DNA of 64,000 bases from Sporopachydermia quercuum (Eukaryota > Ascomycota > Sporopachydermiomycetes > Sporopachydermiales > Sporopachydermiaceae), in the NCBI GenBank assembly GCA_001599295.1, contig BCGN01000004.1, forward strand, positions 1,427,676-1,491,675, given 5' to 3'. Position 1 is the first letter of the stretch, and the number at the start of each line of letters is the position of its first letter. The notes below the pieces were generated by a model. It worked only from the letters and a program-made list of their open reading frames with translations. It made no database searches and was not told the origin of the DNA. A program made the position numbers and the translations under genes. Positions 31,101 to 42,592 of this stretch are shown here, piece after piece.

Positions 31101-31260
31101 TGGTGATAGCTCTTCTTAGAGGACCGGGGATAGATCGAAAGATAGCCTTAAACCCTTTCACTACTCTCCGTATGAAAGCATAACTGAAAAGAAATCTAAC
31201 GAACCGAGAAGCATTATCAAATTTTTCCTGTGTTCTAAACTCCCAATCTATTAGCGCCAT
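28159..31260 (-). CDS. TRK1: High-affinity potassium transporter Trk1
   Basis: 1033 residues (S. cerevisiae Trk1 1235, Trk2 889). Four membrane-pore-membrane units typical of the Trk/Ktr/HKT family are visible by their filter glycines: FGCGSATQGGLNTV (unit 1), AQSSFNDLGYTLTPNS (unit 2), FNTRTAGFAMTN (unit 3) and SAYGTVGLSLGYPN (unit 4). A hydrophilic, low-complexity loop at about 145-595 separates units 1 and 2, as in other fungal Trk proteins. The C-terminus carries RGRHRGLPYNLDRAIMLPSE, a conserved Trk element. Plasma-membrane K+ uptake is the known role. It lies divergent from URA2; in S. cerevisiae the two genes are also neighbours (YJL129C/YJL130C). Confidence 0.95.
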   Translation of the reverse strand: MALIDWEFRTQEKFDNASRFVRFLFSYAFIRRVVKGFKAIFRSIPGPLRRAITKGWKFTIPSFLLAHYFYIIAWAIAGSIMIYPVGNIAYIDALFFGCGSATQGGLNTVDVNEITLWQQMVLYIICFLTTPVFIHSSIVFIRLYWFETRFENIRERSKLQHKMRRTATLASRGRISTNDIEHFSGKMNSXESKDSNLNNPALAKKDIKFSHLPRPKSDQMQNQNGFELDTLSDNHRGSDDNSNSLNNDRNDPPQVLRSIQFLQQKHEKEQEDKRRMLAGDNSDPGSTAKNSNESMNSNNDGSNNSMNNNNDEDEESDPYRTDQIEPSDVLRSISMLQKSRRPSEFELGEGPALVVKGPRELDRGEHHEFKQKTRHSDFHHREHDDNSASVWPNRRQRAASFFKSRKFGLKATAHSADTSFNDASTGFESEDTYDSNSNAENIDDDDSYEKFDLKRARSNIGPLSTNADRSHKKLGKRSNTIDVPSGAAISASKTTGTAMGNSPSGNSRKTKRNLPKRLKRNLTNKLANAHPRQYIPRRMSTFSLRSRNDSDEEDDRVFNRRQSKVSGNYLSWSPTIGRNSTFLGLSPQQKDELGGVEYRATKLLAKILAIYYVGIHLVSAFVFLGWILGMPRYSSIVRGFGVSPAWWAFFTAQSSFNDLGYTLTPNSMVSFAGSPFILIYMSFLIVLGNTGFPCALRLIVWVLFKCSRDLSQLRESAGFLLDHPRRCFTMLFQSNITWWLFFILVVLNGVDWILFLILDLKNKIFEVQGVKMGFRVIDGLFQAFNTRTAGFAMTNLASLAPATQVSYFIMMYISVLPLAISIRTTNVYEEQSIGAFHEHETINTEAARGKSFIQNHLRRQLSFDLWYIALGLFLICLIEGGRLSDPEEPEFDIFRVFFDVVSAYGTVGLSLGYPNYNTSFVGQYSTLGKLVMIAMMIRGRHRGLPYNLDRAIMLPSEQLDKRDEVQALHHVLTLESLQQELAEEREPHNRSQLQKLWRSLSTGGSYILEMGPKRKPIPLQVQRTLSRRSTGVY

Positions 31261-33028
31261 TCCCTTAAATAAATGTTTAGAAATATATTTCTGCTGGCAG
31301 CAGATACCGAAATATATCGGTTTTGCTGTGTGGTTGAAGTGCTATGCTATATCGAACCTGCGATAAGAATGACGAAGCAGAGTCTGCAAAATAAGTTTGT
31401 TGAACAAGCAGTAAAAGTCATAAAAACTAAAAAGAAGCTTTCTTGATATAATCTCCGGATATATGTATGATGTAAAAGCTCAATATCAATCAATTGTATG
31501 AATTAATGAATAGAGAAGGCAGTTCTGTGTGAGTAATTGAACGAATAGATTAGTAACCCATTGACCAATCAAGTTTCCTGTGGCCATCAATGACTTTCAC
31601 ACAGTCCTAACACTTGAATCTTATTATTTTATCAAAGCAATAGTATTGAACAATAGGTTGATAGAAACTANCTCCCAACTATATGTTTATAAATTCTTTG
31701 AGCTGGCCGTCCTTCTATAGAGTGGTGAACTGTTTATAGGGCATCAAGCATTCTTTTGCTTGAGGCAAAATAAGGTTAGAACACATGCATAGCTTTGCAG
31801 TTTCATGCAGTCTCCACGTGATTTCAGATATACAGAACAAGAAAGGAAAGAGAAAGGGAGACCAGACAGCTCATGAATATGTTCGCTATAGGAATGGCTA
31901 ATAAATGTTTACTTAGTCTGCTTTATTAAACAAAATAATAAATTGTTTCACTAGGTGGAGAAGTAAATATTATATTTATATATAGACTGTATGATTTTAT
32001 GAAGAATATAATCAAATAGATTTTATGATTCCAATATATTAAATTTTCAAGGTTCTCAGCAGCATATACAAATGAAAATATTGAGATTTTTTGTGTTGAA
32101 TACAAATTAGGTGTCAGACCCTTTATTTCCTAACTTACAAGACTGCCATTCAGAATAAAATTGATTAAAATTGGAAGTGATTCTTGAAAATATGACATCT
32201 ATTATCTATTGAAATTGAGCGATACACAATTCCATCTCACGAGAGGGTCAAATACTATGTGTAATAGGATAAATTACTCATGGATAAAGTACTAAAGGAT
32301 CATGTCAAAAACGAGCAAGAGGATCTCGGTAAATGAACTCAAATGAATCAAAACCTTAAAAGTTTACTTACTGTAGTGAGTTTCAGGTAGGGCTTCCAAT
32401 CAACTAATAAGCTTTAATAATTCGAAAGCCGTGAAACTTTAAGTTTTTCACTCTCAGATATGCCAGTGAAGGGAACTGCTTCAAGATTAAAACCACCAAT
32501 ACCATCCATAATTGAANAAATCAAANTAGGCAATAATTATGAATTTCCGAACACTAGAAAACAAAACCAGGAAATTTGGATGTTTGTATTAGTTTACTCT
32601 AGGTCAATGTGTCCTTAAGTGGTATGATAACCAACTGATAGCTACTCCGAAAAGCCATTTTGTTCCATTCTAACACCGTCTCAAATCCTTTCAAAATATG
32701 CCCAAAATATTCCCATATTAATACGATTTCGAAATCGTCCCCCTGACAAAAATTTCGCTTACATCCAAACCAGCAGGATAGACATCTTCCAGATCTCCTA
32801 AGAAACTCGCTCATCGCTTTCTACTCCCAGACCCCATAAGTACTATCCAGGCCCTTTCTTAAGTCTATTCCATTGAAAATTTTCTCAAGTCTATTTCTTC
32901 GTTTACTACTGAATTCACACCAGAATGAAAAGATTTTAGAGAGCTACAACCATATTTATTCTCATCTGTTTTCTCATTTTTTTTTGCTGCCCTGTTTCTT
33001 CCTACTCTTTAGTTTCTCTCCTTCTTTA

Positions 33029-33153
33029 TTTCTCCTTCTCCTCTCTTTCTTTCCCTTTTCCCTCTTTCTCTCTTCTTCCCTCTTCTTTTTTTCCCTTCTT
33101 TTTCCTTTCCTTTCTCTTTTTATTCTCCTTCCCTCTTCCTCCTTCCTTCTTCC
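33029..33153 (+). repeat. Polypyrimidine (C/T) tract upstream of URA2
   Basis: 125 nt of C/T with a single purine at 33122; 93 nt (33029-33121) are uninterrupted. Flanking sequence on both sides is also C/T-rich. Such mirror-like homopurine/homopyrimidine DNA can form triplexes and excludes nucleosomes, but that is inference here. Confidence 0.9.
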
Positions 33154-33528
33154 AGCCAATCTCCTTCTTTTCTGGTGATATCAACTGACACCTTTACTTG
33201 CCAAACCTCGTGGAACTTACCTTCCACCTCCTATCGCGCGCATTACCCCCAAGGATTTTTCCAGTTTTCAAACCTTAAAATTTTTTTAATTTGTACCATC
33301 ACATCACGATAGTTGAAATAATAGTTCCGTGCAACTATTATTATTGCTAGTACAAACTATCATCACTGCTACTATCTGTTAGTTGTAGTTGTTGATAAGT
33401 ATAAGCATAAGTTGTGATTGCCAGGCAGAAGATTGTTGATTTGTTGTGAAAAACAAGATATCAACAAACTACTAAAAGTGTTTGTTTTGGTATAAAGTAC
33501 TAAGTGTTTGGTTTGGTGCGGGAAACAG

Positions 33529-34474
33529 GTAAGTGAAAGTGAAAATCTTGGGACGTCATAAAAGGTCGAATAGATGGTAAAAGAGATTGGGAGAACAACT
33601 TAGAAGAGGAATGAGTGAAAAGGAAAGAGAAAGATGGAGGGAGTATGATAGAAAGGAAGAAATTGGATTGGAATGAAGGTTAGGTTGGGTGATTTTAAAT
33701 TCGAGCAGAATTGTCGTAGAAATGATGTTCTTGTAGCGGGAGAGTCGTTCATACTGGTTGATGAAATAGCAAAGCATTGCCAGAAATGGTAGAAAGACAA
33801 TGAGGAATGAGCAATCAATGAAAAGCGTTTGACGAGTGTTTGATTGGTTGGTGATTGAATGCTCAATGCTCAATGAATGTAATTTACTGTAATCTGGTGA
33901 GAAAATAGACAATTGAGCGAGCTGTTTGATGGAAATTAGAGCTAAAATGTTTGTTGTTTGATCTGTTGAGTTTTGGATTGGGCTTCTCTAAGCATGAAAG
34001 AAAAAAAAAAAAATAGAATCTTGTCGAAAAAGAACAATTAATTGTTGCTAATGGTGAGAATTCATCGCCGGCACTTCACAATTCATAAACTCAATGAATC
34101 AATCAGACCAGCTTTTCTTTCGAAGTCTCATTTGACCAGCCGTCAGATTTCATAAATTACGCTCAGTCGACCTATATTGCATTTCTTTTGCTATTAATAT
34201 TGCTACCGCAAGAACAAAACTACTACAAGAACTCTTCTGCGTAACTACTTTCTGCTCCTTTTTATCTCAAATTCCTCAATCTAATCATTCTAATCCCATC
34301 CTTTTAATTCATGTTCCTTTTTCTGCTACTCTCTTGTATCTTACACTAGACTTTTCCATCTTGTTCTGTAGACTGAATAAAATAATCTCTTTTACTATCA
34401 GCACCTATCTACCTGTACCCTTTACTCCAATATTTGTATTCTACTCTTGTCTTCAATACTAACAAAACATCCAG
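33529..34474 (+). other. Candidate leader (5' UTR) intron of URA2
   Basis: ACAG|GTAAGTG at 33525-33535 matches the donor used by the other spliced genes here. TACTAAC at 34457-34463 followed by CAG at 34472-34474 matches their branch-to-acceptor pattern. The acceptor is about 196 nt before the URA2 ATG, so coding is unaffected. The 946-nt length is longer than the 81-115 nt of the other introns. No transcript evidence is available. Confidence 0.4.
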
Positions 34475-34670
34475 CATATATTTGCACTACTGCTTCTCCA
34501 AGCTTTAACTAGGAAAGAAAGAAATATCTAATNTTTTTGCCTTAAAACTATCGTCCCCCAGAGTTTTGCTGCAAGTTTATTGAATTTTCTCTTAATTATC
34601 TCTTACATCTTATTATTATTCTTTTTCTTAACAATTTATCTTTACTTTCATCTACAAAATCATATCAACA

Positions 34671-37600
34671 ATGTCCAACGTTTCACAACCAATTACCCCT
34701 CCTTTAAAGGGGGCTTCTCAAAAAATGGCCCTTGAACTCCAAGACGGTAAGATCGTCACTGGTTATTCTTTTGGCGCGCCAAGATCCATTGCGGGTGAAC
34801 TCGTTTTTCAGACTGGTATGGTAGGTTATGTTGAATCTATCACAGATCCTTCTTACCGTGGACAAATCTTGGTTGTGACTTTCCCTTTGGTCGGTAACTA
34901 TGGTGTTCCTGATCGCGAGGAAATTGATGCCGTTCTCAATTTGTCAAAATACATTGAATCATCCAAGATTCATATTGCTGGTTTGGTTGTCGCTCATTAC
35001 ACTGAAAAATTTTCTCACTATTTGGCCAAGTCCTCTTTAGGAGAGTGGCTTAAAGCTGAAAATATTCCTGCTATTTATGGCGTGGACACCAGAGAACTCA
35101 CCAAAACTATTCGAAACGAAGGTAGTATGCTTGGACGTTTATGCATTGAAAAGCTTGGTTCTGACGACTCTGTTACCAAATGGCAAGACCTTTACGANGT
35201 TCCTGACTGGGTGGACCCCAATATACTTAATTTAGTAGCTCAAGTGTCTACCGAGGTGCCTGCTCTTTACAAGCCAGACCCCTCTGTTGCTATTGAAGGT
35301 CCTGATGGTANAACTATTCGTATCTTGGCTATCGACGTTGGTATGAAATACAACCAAATTCGTTGTTTTGTTAAGCGTGGTGTTGAATTACTTGTTGTTC
35401 CTTGGGACTACGATTTCACCACTGAAAAATACGATGGTCTCTTTGTATCCAATGGACCTGGTGACCCTGCCACTCTTTCTTCTTTGTCAGCTAAACTCTC
35501 AGGCGTTGTCAAGGCTGCTGAGACACCAATTTTTGGTATTTGTCTTGGTCACCAATTGCTTGCCAGAGCTGCAGGTGCCACCACTTCGAAACTCAAGTTT
35601 GGTAACCGTGGACATAACATTCCCTGCACCAATTTAATCTCCGGACGATGCTACATTACCTCCCAGAACCACGGTTATGCTGTTGATGCTGATTCTCTCC
35701 CTGAAGGATACCAAGAACTTTTCATTAACGCCAATGACGGTTCTAACGAAGGTATTTTCAACACTGAGAAACCTATTTTCTCTGTTCAATTCCATCCCGA
35801 ATCTACACCAGGCCCTCGTGATACCGAATTTCTCTTTGACGTGTTTATCAAAGCTGTTGTAGACTTCAAGGCTGACATTAATACTGGTCCTGTTGCCTTC
35901 CCCGGTGGAATCAAAGCTGAGAGTGACGCAGCTCATCCTCGTGCCGAAGTCCAAAAAGTTCTGGTTCTTGGTTCAGGTGGCCTTTCTATTGGTCAAGCTG
36001 GTGAATTTGATTACTCTGGTTCTCAAGCTATCAAAGCTTTGAAAGAAGAAGGTATTTACACTGTTTTGATCAACCCAAATATTGCCACTATCCAAACCTC
36101 AAAGGGTCTTGCTGACAAGGTATATTTTTTACCTGTCAACGCAGATTTCGTCCGCAAGGTAATCAAGTTCGAACGTCCTGACGCTATCTATGTTACATTT
36201 GGCGGTCAAACTGCATTGAACGTTGGTATCAAACTCAAGGATGAATTCGCTGGCCTCGGTGTTAAAGTACTAGGTACACCTATCGAAACCGTTATTACTA
36301 CAGAAGACAGAGACTTATTTGCTCGTTCTATGGAAGAAATTGGTGAGAAATGTGCCAAATCCGCGGTTGCTGCTACCGTGAAAGAGGCTTTAGAAGTAGT
36401 TAAGGATATCCAATTCCCAGTTATTGTCAGAGCTGCTTATGCTCTCGGTGGTTTGGGATCAGGTTTTGCTGAAAACGAAACTGAATTAGTTGCTTTATGT
36501 GAAAAAGCTTTTGCAACTTCACCACAAGTCTTGATTGAAAAGTCCATGAAAGGTTGGAAGGAAATCGAATACGAAGTTGTTCGTGATGCCTTTGATAACT
36601 GTATCACTGTCTGTAACATGGAAAACTTTGATCCCTTAGGAATCCATACTGGTGACTCTATTGTCGTGGCTCCTTCTCAAACACTTTCTGATGAAGATTA
36701 TAATATGCTACGTACTACAGCCGTTAATGTCATTCGTCATTTAGGTGTTGTTGGTGAATGCAACATTCAATACGCCTTGAACCCCTTTTCCAAAGAATAC
36801 TGCATTATTGAAGTCAATGCTCGTTTATCCCGGTCTTCCGCTTTAGCTTCTAAGGCTACTGGGTATCCGTTAGCTTTCATTGCTGCCAAACTTGGTCTCA
36901 ATATTCGATTAGACCAAATCAAGAACTCAGTAACTAAAAGCACTTGTGCCTGCTTCGAACCTTCTCTTGATTATGTGGTTGTTAAAATCCCTCGTTGGGA
37001 TCTTAAGAAATTCACCAGAGTGTCAAAGGAGTTGTCCTCATCTATGAAGTCCGTTGGTGAAGTTATGTCTATCGGTAGAACATTTGAAGAAGCTATTCAG
37101 AAAGCTATCAGATCTACAGATTATCATAATCTTGGTTTCACACCTACAGAAGCTTTGATGTCCATTGATATCGATGCAGAACTTCAAACACCTTCAGATC
37201 AACGTTTGTTCGCCATTGCCAATGCTTTTGCTTCTGGCTATTCAGTGGATAAAGTGTGGAATCTTACCAAGATTGATAAGTGGTTCCTTAACAAGTTGGC
37301 ATATTTGATTCAATTTGCTGAGGGTTTAAACAAATTCACTTTGGGAAATGTCCCATTGGAATTAGTAAAGGAGGCCAAACAGCTTGGTTTTGATGATAGA
37401 CAGATTGCCAAGGCTGTTAGATCCACTGAACTAGCTGTTAGAAAAGTCAGATGTGAAGCTGGAATTACACCTTTTGTCAAACAAATCGATACTGTTGCAG
37501 CTGAATTCCCTGCTCATACCAACTATCTCTATATGACCTATAACGCGTCAGGTCATGATATCACTTTTGATGATCATGGTGTAATGGTCCTTTCTTCTGG

Positions 37601-40600
37601 TGTTTATCGTATCGGTTCCTCAGTTGAATTCGATTGGTGTGCTGTAAGAGCCATTAGAACCCTCCGTGAACATGGAACAAAAACCATTATGGTTAACTAC
37701 AACCCGGAAACCGTTTCTACAGATTATGATGAAGCTGATAGATTGTACTTTGAAGTTATCAATCTTGAACGTGTATTAGATATCTATGAGTTGGAAACAT
37801 CGTCAGGTGTGATTATTGCTATGGGTGGTCAAACATCCAACAATATTGCTTTACCATTGCATAGACAAAACGTTAANATCCTTGGTACTTCACCGGAAAT
37901 GATTGATTCAGCAGAAAACAGATACAAGTTCTCTCGAATGCTTGATCGTATTGGTGTTGATCAACCAGCCTGGAAAGAGTTGACTTCTATTGAGGAAGCT
38001 GAAGAATTCGCTGATAAAGTATCATATCCTGTACTTGTCAGACCTTCTTATGTTTTATCTGGTGCTGCTATGAACACTGTTTACTCTAGAGACGATTTGG
38101 CCAACTATTTGGCTCAAGCAGTAGAAGTCTCACAAGATTATCCCGTTGTTATCACCAAGTATATTGAACAGGCAAAGGAAATTGAAATGGACGCTGTTGC
38201 GCAAGATGGTAAATTAGTAATGCATGTTGTTTCAGAACACGTTGAAAATGCCGGTGTTCATTCTGGTGACGCAACGTTAGTTGTTCCTCCTCAAGATTTG
38301 GACCCTGAAACCGTGAGACGAATTGTTCAAGCCACAGCCAAGATTGGTGCCGCTTTGAACGTTACAGGTCCTTACAATATTCAATTTATTGCCAAGAACA
38401 ACGAAATTAAAGTCATCGAATGTAATGTCCGAGCTTCTCGTTCATTTCCATTTGTTTCAAAAGTCATTGGAACTGATCTCATTTCTATGGCTACAGAAGC
38501 TATAATGGGTTACCCATTCCAACCATATCCTTCCAGAGCTCCTGAGGATTACTGTGCTATCAAAGTACCTCAATTTTCATTCTCCAGACTTTCTGGTGCA
38601 GATCCTGTTTTAGGTGTCGAGATGGCTTCCACAGGTGAAGTTGCTACCTTTGGTAGAAACAAATATGAGGCTTATGTTAAGTCTCTCATTGCCACTGGTT
38701 TTGTGTTGCCCAAGAAGAACATTCTTTTGTCTATTGGTTCATTCAAAGAAAAGCAGGAGCTTTTGCCTTCTGTTAAAAAACTCCATGAACTTGGATTCAA
38801 ACTATTTGCCACTGCAGGTACCGCAGATTTCATTCAAGAACACGGTATTCCTGTGCAATACTTGGAAGTTCTCAATGAAGAAGACGAGCAAAAATCCGAG
38901 TATTCTTTGACACAACATTTGGCCAATAACCTGATTGATTTATACATCAATTTGCCATCTTCCAACCGATTCAGAAGACCTGCCAATTATATGAGTAAAG
39001 GTTATCAAACTAGACGTATGGCTGTTGATTATGCGGTACCATTGGTAACTAACGTTAAATGTGCTAAATTATTAATTGAAGCCATCGCCAGAGGTATCAC
39101 TTTAGACACCCTTAACGTTTCAGAATTGGATTCTCAAACTTCTCATCGTACTGTTGTTTTGCCAGGATTAGTGAACATCTCAGCTTTTGTTCCTACATTA
39201 ACTGAATCCAATTCCACTGATTTTGAACAAGTCACCAAAATATCCATACAGTCAGGCTTCACGATGACAAGAGTTCTTCCAATTTNTTTCAACGGGGCTG
39301 TCACCGATAATGAATCTTTATTTGCTGCCAGAAAGAATACCGGTAGGGCTGCCTGTGACTATAACTTGGCAATCTGCGCCACTGATTCTAACGCAGCATC
39401 TTTGGCTCAAGCTGTTTCTACTGTTGGATCATTGTTCATCCCTTTCAATCATTTCGGTAATAATATCAATAAGGTAGCAGCTTTAACAGCTCATTTCAAC
39501 ACCTGGCCAAGCAGCAAGCCTATTGTTTCAGACGCGAAGACCACCGACTTGGCATCTATCCTTTTACTGGCTTCCTTACATTCTAGACATATTCATATCA
39601 CCAATGTCACCAACAAGGATGATTTACACTTAATTGCTCTTGCCAAAGAGAAAAGACTTGGTGTTACTTGTGATGTTTCTGTTTACGCTTTATTCTTTGC
39701 CAGAGAAGACTTTCCTGGTGCAAAATCACTCCCTACTATGGAAGACCAGGCAGCCTTATGGGAACTGTTACCGATAATCGACTGTTTCTCTGTTGGAGTG
39801 TTACCATCTCAAATTGCCCAAGAATTGGGAGAGAAGGTTGAAGCCGGCTTGGGAATAGCAGAAACCTTACCATTGTTATTCCAAGCTGTATCTGAAGGAA
39901 AATTGGAAGTTTCAGATATCATTGCTAGATTACATACAAATCCTATTAAGATCTTTGATTTAGAATTACCTGAAGCTTCGGTTGAAATCGATTTAGATTG
40001 GAAAGCTGGATTCCTGGCTGACAGTTTGATTAGACGTTTAGTTGGTAAGGATTTACATGGATCTGTCCAAAGAGTGAACTTCCACGGCGAAACTGTGTGC
40101 TTAGAAGGAGAAATTGTTGCTTCCACTACTATTGGAAAGGACATCAACGTTGTTGGAACTCTTGCTAGATCAGCAAGCATTTCAGTTGGAACTGACGATT
40201 CATACGCATCCACAATTACACCAGTTACACCTATTCAAAGAGAAAGCAGAGTTTCGTTCTCTCTAGACCGTAGAAGCTCTATTGTTCAAGCATCACCTGT
40301 TATTGGAAAAGAATCAGCTGTATTTGAAGACGACGGAAGAGACGGATTCCGTACTAGAGATCCAAAGATTGATCGCGAGCTTTCACCACCTTCCTCGCTG
40401 GTACAATATATTCGCAAGAACAACACTTTCTTAAGAAAGCACGTTTTATCGGTAAAGGATATCTCAAGAAGAGATTTACATGTTCTTTTCTCCGTGGCAC
40501 AAGAAATGAGACTTTTGGTTGAACGACAAGGTGTTCTAGACCTCATGAAAGGGAGATTACTCACTACAATGTTTTTCGAACCATCTACTAGAACATCATC

Positions 40601-41351
40601 TTCATTTGATGCTGCCATGCAAAGATTAGGTGGTAGAGTTGTTGCTATTAATGCTCAAGCGTCCAGTGTCACCAAAGGTGAAACACTACAAGATACATTA
40701 AGAACGCTTTCAAGTTATGGTGATGCTATTGTTCTTCGTCATCCAGACGAGGAATCTGCTGATATTGCAGGTAAATACTCACCAGTTCCTGTTATTAATG
40801 GTGGTAATGGATCAAAGGAACATCCAACTCAAGCATTATTGGATTTATTCACCATCAGAGAAGAATTAGGCACTGTCAATGGCATCACTGTTACATTCAT
40901 GGGAGATTTGAAATACGGCAGACCAGTTCATTCATTATGCAAGCTATTACAGCATTATCAAGTTAAAATCCAACTTGTTTCCCCAGAACAATTGAGACTT
41001 CCTTCATACATCAGGGACGAACTCGTGGAAAAGGGTATGTTGATCTGCGAGTCACAAGAATTAACTAAGGATATCGTAGCAAGATCAGATGTTTTATATT
41101 GCACAAGAGTTCAAAAAGAGAGATTTGACGATCTACAAGAGTTCGAAAAACTCAAGGACACATATATTGTCGATTTATCTGTTATGAACCATGCTAAGCA
41201 ACATATGTGTGTTATGCATCCATTGCCTAGAAATAATGAAATCAGACCTGAGGTGGATTTCGACCAACGGGCAGCATATTTCAGACAGATGAGATATGGG
41301 TTATTTGTTCGTATGGCACTACTAGCATTGGTTATTGGTATTGACTTTTAA
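34671..41351 (+). CDS. URA2: Ura2: glutamine-dependent carbamoyl-phosphate synthetase / inactive DHOase-like / aspartate transcarbamylase
   Basis: 2226 residues, close to S. cerevisiae Ura2 (2214). Order: glutamine amidotransferase (to ~400; nucleophile Cys near 291 in FGICLGHQ, then QFHPEST); two-half CPSase (~430-1450; [23 protein letters not shown]-grasp repeats, allosteric MGS-like end); a dihydroorotase-like domain (~1480-1830); an unstructured linker; aspartate transcarbamylase (~1920-2226; [32 protein letters not shown]). The DHOase part lacks the metal-binding HxH (PGLVNISAF where active enzymes have PGxxDxHxH), as in other fungal Ura2. It catalyses the first two steps of pyrimidine synthesis and is feedback-inhibited by UTP. 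Four ambiguous bases give unknown residues but no break. Confidence 0.98.
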   Translation: MSNVSQPITPPLKGASQKMALELQDGKIVTGYSFGAPRSIAGELVFQTGMVGYVESITDPSYRGQILVVTFPLVGNYGVPDREEIDAVLNLSKYIESSKIHIAGLVVAHYTEKFSHYLAKSSLGEWLKAENIPAIYGVDTRELTKTIRNEGSMLGRLCIEKLGSDDSVTKWQDLYXVPDWVDPNILNLVAQVSTEVPALYKPDPSVAIEGPDGXTIRILAIDVGMKYNQIRCFVKRGVELLVVPWDYDFTTEKYDGLFVSNGPGDPATLSSLSAKLSGVVKAAETPIFGICLGHQLLARAAGATTSKLKFGNRGHNIPCTNLISGRCYITSQNHGYAVDADSLPEGYQELFINANDGSNEGIFNTEKPIFSVQFHPESTPGPRDTEFLFDVFIKAVVDFKADINTGPVAFPGGIKAESDAAHPRAEVQKVLVLGSGGLSIGQAGEFDYSGSQAIKALKEEGIYTVLINPNIATIQTSKGLADKVYFLPVNADFVRKVIKFERPDAIYVTFGGQTALNVGIKLKDEFAGLGVKVLGTPIETVITTEDRDLFARSMEEIGEKCAKSAVAATVKEALEVVKDIQFPVIVRAAYALGGLGSGFAENETELVALCEKAFATSPQVLIEKSMKGWKEIEYEVVRDAFDNCITVCNMENFDPLGIHTGDSIVVAPSQTLSDEDYNMLRTTAVNVIRHLGVVGECNIQYALNPFSKEYCIIEVNARLSRSSALASKATGYPLAFIAAKLGLNIRLDQIKNSVTKSTCACFEPSLDYVVVKIPRWDLKKFTRVSKELSSSMKSVGEVMSIGRTFEEAIQKAIRSTDYHNLGFTPTEALMSIDIDAELQTPSDQRLFAIANAFASGYSVDKVWNLTKIDKWFLNKLAYLIQFAEGLNKFTLGNVPLELVKEAKQLGFDDRQIAKAVRSTELAVRKVRCEAGITPFVKQIDTVAAEFPAHTNYLYMTYNASGHDITFDDHGVMVLSSGVYRIGSSVEFDWCAVRAIRTLREHGTKTIMVNYNPETVSTDYDEADRLYFEVINLERVLDIYELETSSGVIIAMGGQTSNNIALPLHRQNVXILGTSPEMIDSAENRYKFSRMLDRIGVDQPAWKELTSIEEAEEFADKVSYPVLVRPSYVLSGAAMNTVYSRDDLANYLAQAVEVSQDYPVVITKYIEQAKEIEMDAVAQDGKLVMHVVSEHVENAGVHSGDATLVVPPQDLDPETVRRIVQATAKIGAALNVTGPYNIQFIAKNNEIKVIECNVRASRSFPFVSKVIGTDLISMATEAIMGYPFQPYPSRAPEDYCAIKVPQFSFSRLSGADPVLGVEMASTGEVATFGRNKYEAYVKSLIATGFVLPKKNILLSIGSFKEKQELLPSVKKLHELGFKLFATAGTADFIQEHGIPVQYLEVLNEEDEQKSEYSLTQHLANNLIDLYINLPSSNRFRRPANYMSKGYQTRRMAVDYAVPLVTNVKCAKLLIEAIARGITLDTLNVSELDSQTSHRTVVLPGLVNISAFVPTLTESNSTDFEQVTKISIQSGFTMTRVLPIXFNGAVTDNESLFAARKNTGRAACDYNLAICATDSNAASLAQAVSTVGSLFIPFNHFGNNINKVAALTAHFNTWPSSKPIVSDAKTTDLASILLLASLHSRHIHITNVTNKDDLHLIALAKEKRLGVTCDVSVYALFFAREDFPGAKSLPTMEDQAALWELLPIIDCFSVGVLPSQIAQELGEKVEAGLGIAETLPLLFQAVSEGKLEVSDIIARLHTNPIKIFDLELPEASVEIDLDWKAGFLADSLIRRLVGKDLHGSVQRVNFHGETVCLEGEIVASTTIGKDINVVGTLARSASISVGTDDSYASTITPVTPIQRESRVSFSLDRRSSIVQASPVIGKESAVFEDDGRDGFRTRDPKIDRELSPPSSLVQYIRKNNTFLRKHVLSVKDISRRDLHVLFSVAQEMRLLVERQGVLDLMKGRLLTTMFFEPSTRTSSSFDAAMQRLGGRVVAINAQASSVTKGETLQDTLRTLSSYGDAIVLRHPDEESADIAGKYSPVPVINGGNGSKEHPTQALLDLFTIREELGTVNGITVTFMGDLKYGRPVHSLCKLLQHYQVKIQLVSPEQLRLPSYIRDELVEKGMLICESQELTKDIVARSDVLYCTRVQKERFDDLQEFEKLKDTYIVDLSVMNHAKQHMCVMHPLPRNNEIRPEVDFDQRAAYFRQMRYGLFVRMALLALVIGIDF

Positions 41352-42592
41352 AACCAATCCTATTATTTCTGATAATGTTTATGTTCAATATTTTTACTAC
41401 CTGAATGATCAACAATAAGGGACGATTGCTGAATTCATGAGGCATTAATACTGACTAAATCATTGAAAAATAGAAGAAGAAAGGAAGGAAGGCAAAGGAG
41501 AAAATTTCTCATTCTTGATGGTTCTGACTTACGGTGTAGCATTTTATTTATTAGCAAACATATATTGTTTANATGTTTTTAAAAGAAGAATTAGATGGTG
41601 TTAATTGAGTTCTTATTTTGCTTTATTTTGTTTTTTTACCATTTACTATTCTCTCTTTGCTGATTACGATCTTATTAATATCTTTTATTTTATATTATTC
41701 ATTATGTTTTGAAAATACTATAACATTCCTTTTTTATTACCTTTATTATCTTGAATACATAAATAATATCATAATGTTACATTGAATTAATCATTGGAAC
41801 GATTGCATTACATTAATAGATTAATATTAAAATACAAGTTTGTATAGTAGTTTATTTTGCAATAGATTATTCTATAGTATGTACTACTTATCAATGCCAA
41901 NTAGTTGAACTCATTGACTTAACACCTAATGACTACCTTCATATAGACAGATGGAATAGGAAAAAGAAAAAAGAAAAGGAGCAAAAAAAAGACTTGGTTT
42001 ACCTGCATTATAACTAAACCGGAACAAGATCCTGATGGATCTAATATGTATGACAAAAAAAGGTCCAGGTGTGTTAATGTGGTGTATCGATGCAGCAAAA
42101 AGTTATCAGCTGAATCGATGATATTACGTTATACTATGATTCTACCCATTTGATCATAATACAACCAATAAACAATTCATTAATCCTATTTATATTTGGA
42201 TTATAACTGTCATACTAGTATGGACATTTCAATTATGTAACATAACTTCAACACCAACCTAATCACAAGATAAACAATATCAGTATTATTTAACATAATT
42301 ATCTATAACATTTATACCCAGGTTATTATATTTTCTTGTTTCTACTCAATAAGCATAACACAACGAATAAGTATTACATAACATAACATAACATACATAC
42401 AGATAAGACCAATCTAAATAAACTGATCTACCTGTTATTCTCTTCGACATCTAACTATACAATTTTTCAATCTTCTCTTCTCTTCTGTTTCCTTTATCTT
42501 TTTAGTTCTTTAATCTTACAATCAAACCTTTACTACCATTCTTAATATCATCCAAACACATTTTATCCATTTTTCTATTTCTTCTCTTACTA
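41352..42592. other. Convergent 3' region, URA2 / SPT10
   Basis: 1.24 kb AT-rich spacer between converging genes. It contains a short ATAAC repeat near 42365-42400 and A/G-rich runs near 41950-42000. No gene seen. Confidence 0.5.

Larger units (their letters stand above)
31261..34670. other. Divergent TRK1/URA2 region with pyrimidine tract
   Basis: 3.4 kb, the largest gene-free stretch here. It holds a CACGTG at about 31815, a 125-nt near-pure pyrimidine tract (33029-33153), a TATAAA-like site near 33491, a GTAAGT donor at 33529 and a TACTAAC branch plus CAG acceptor ending at 34474. The last 450 bp before URA2 are T/C-rich. The minus frames at 33556-33912 look compositional rather than coding. 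Confidence 0.55.

Noticed and set aside
33556-33912. 118- and 88-codon minus-strand frames upstream of URA2
   Set aside because: Two overlapping frames in different phases over purine-rich plus-strand DNA; compositional, and inside the candidate leader intron.
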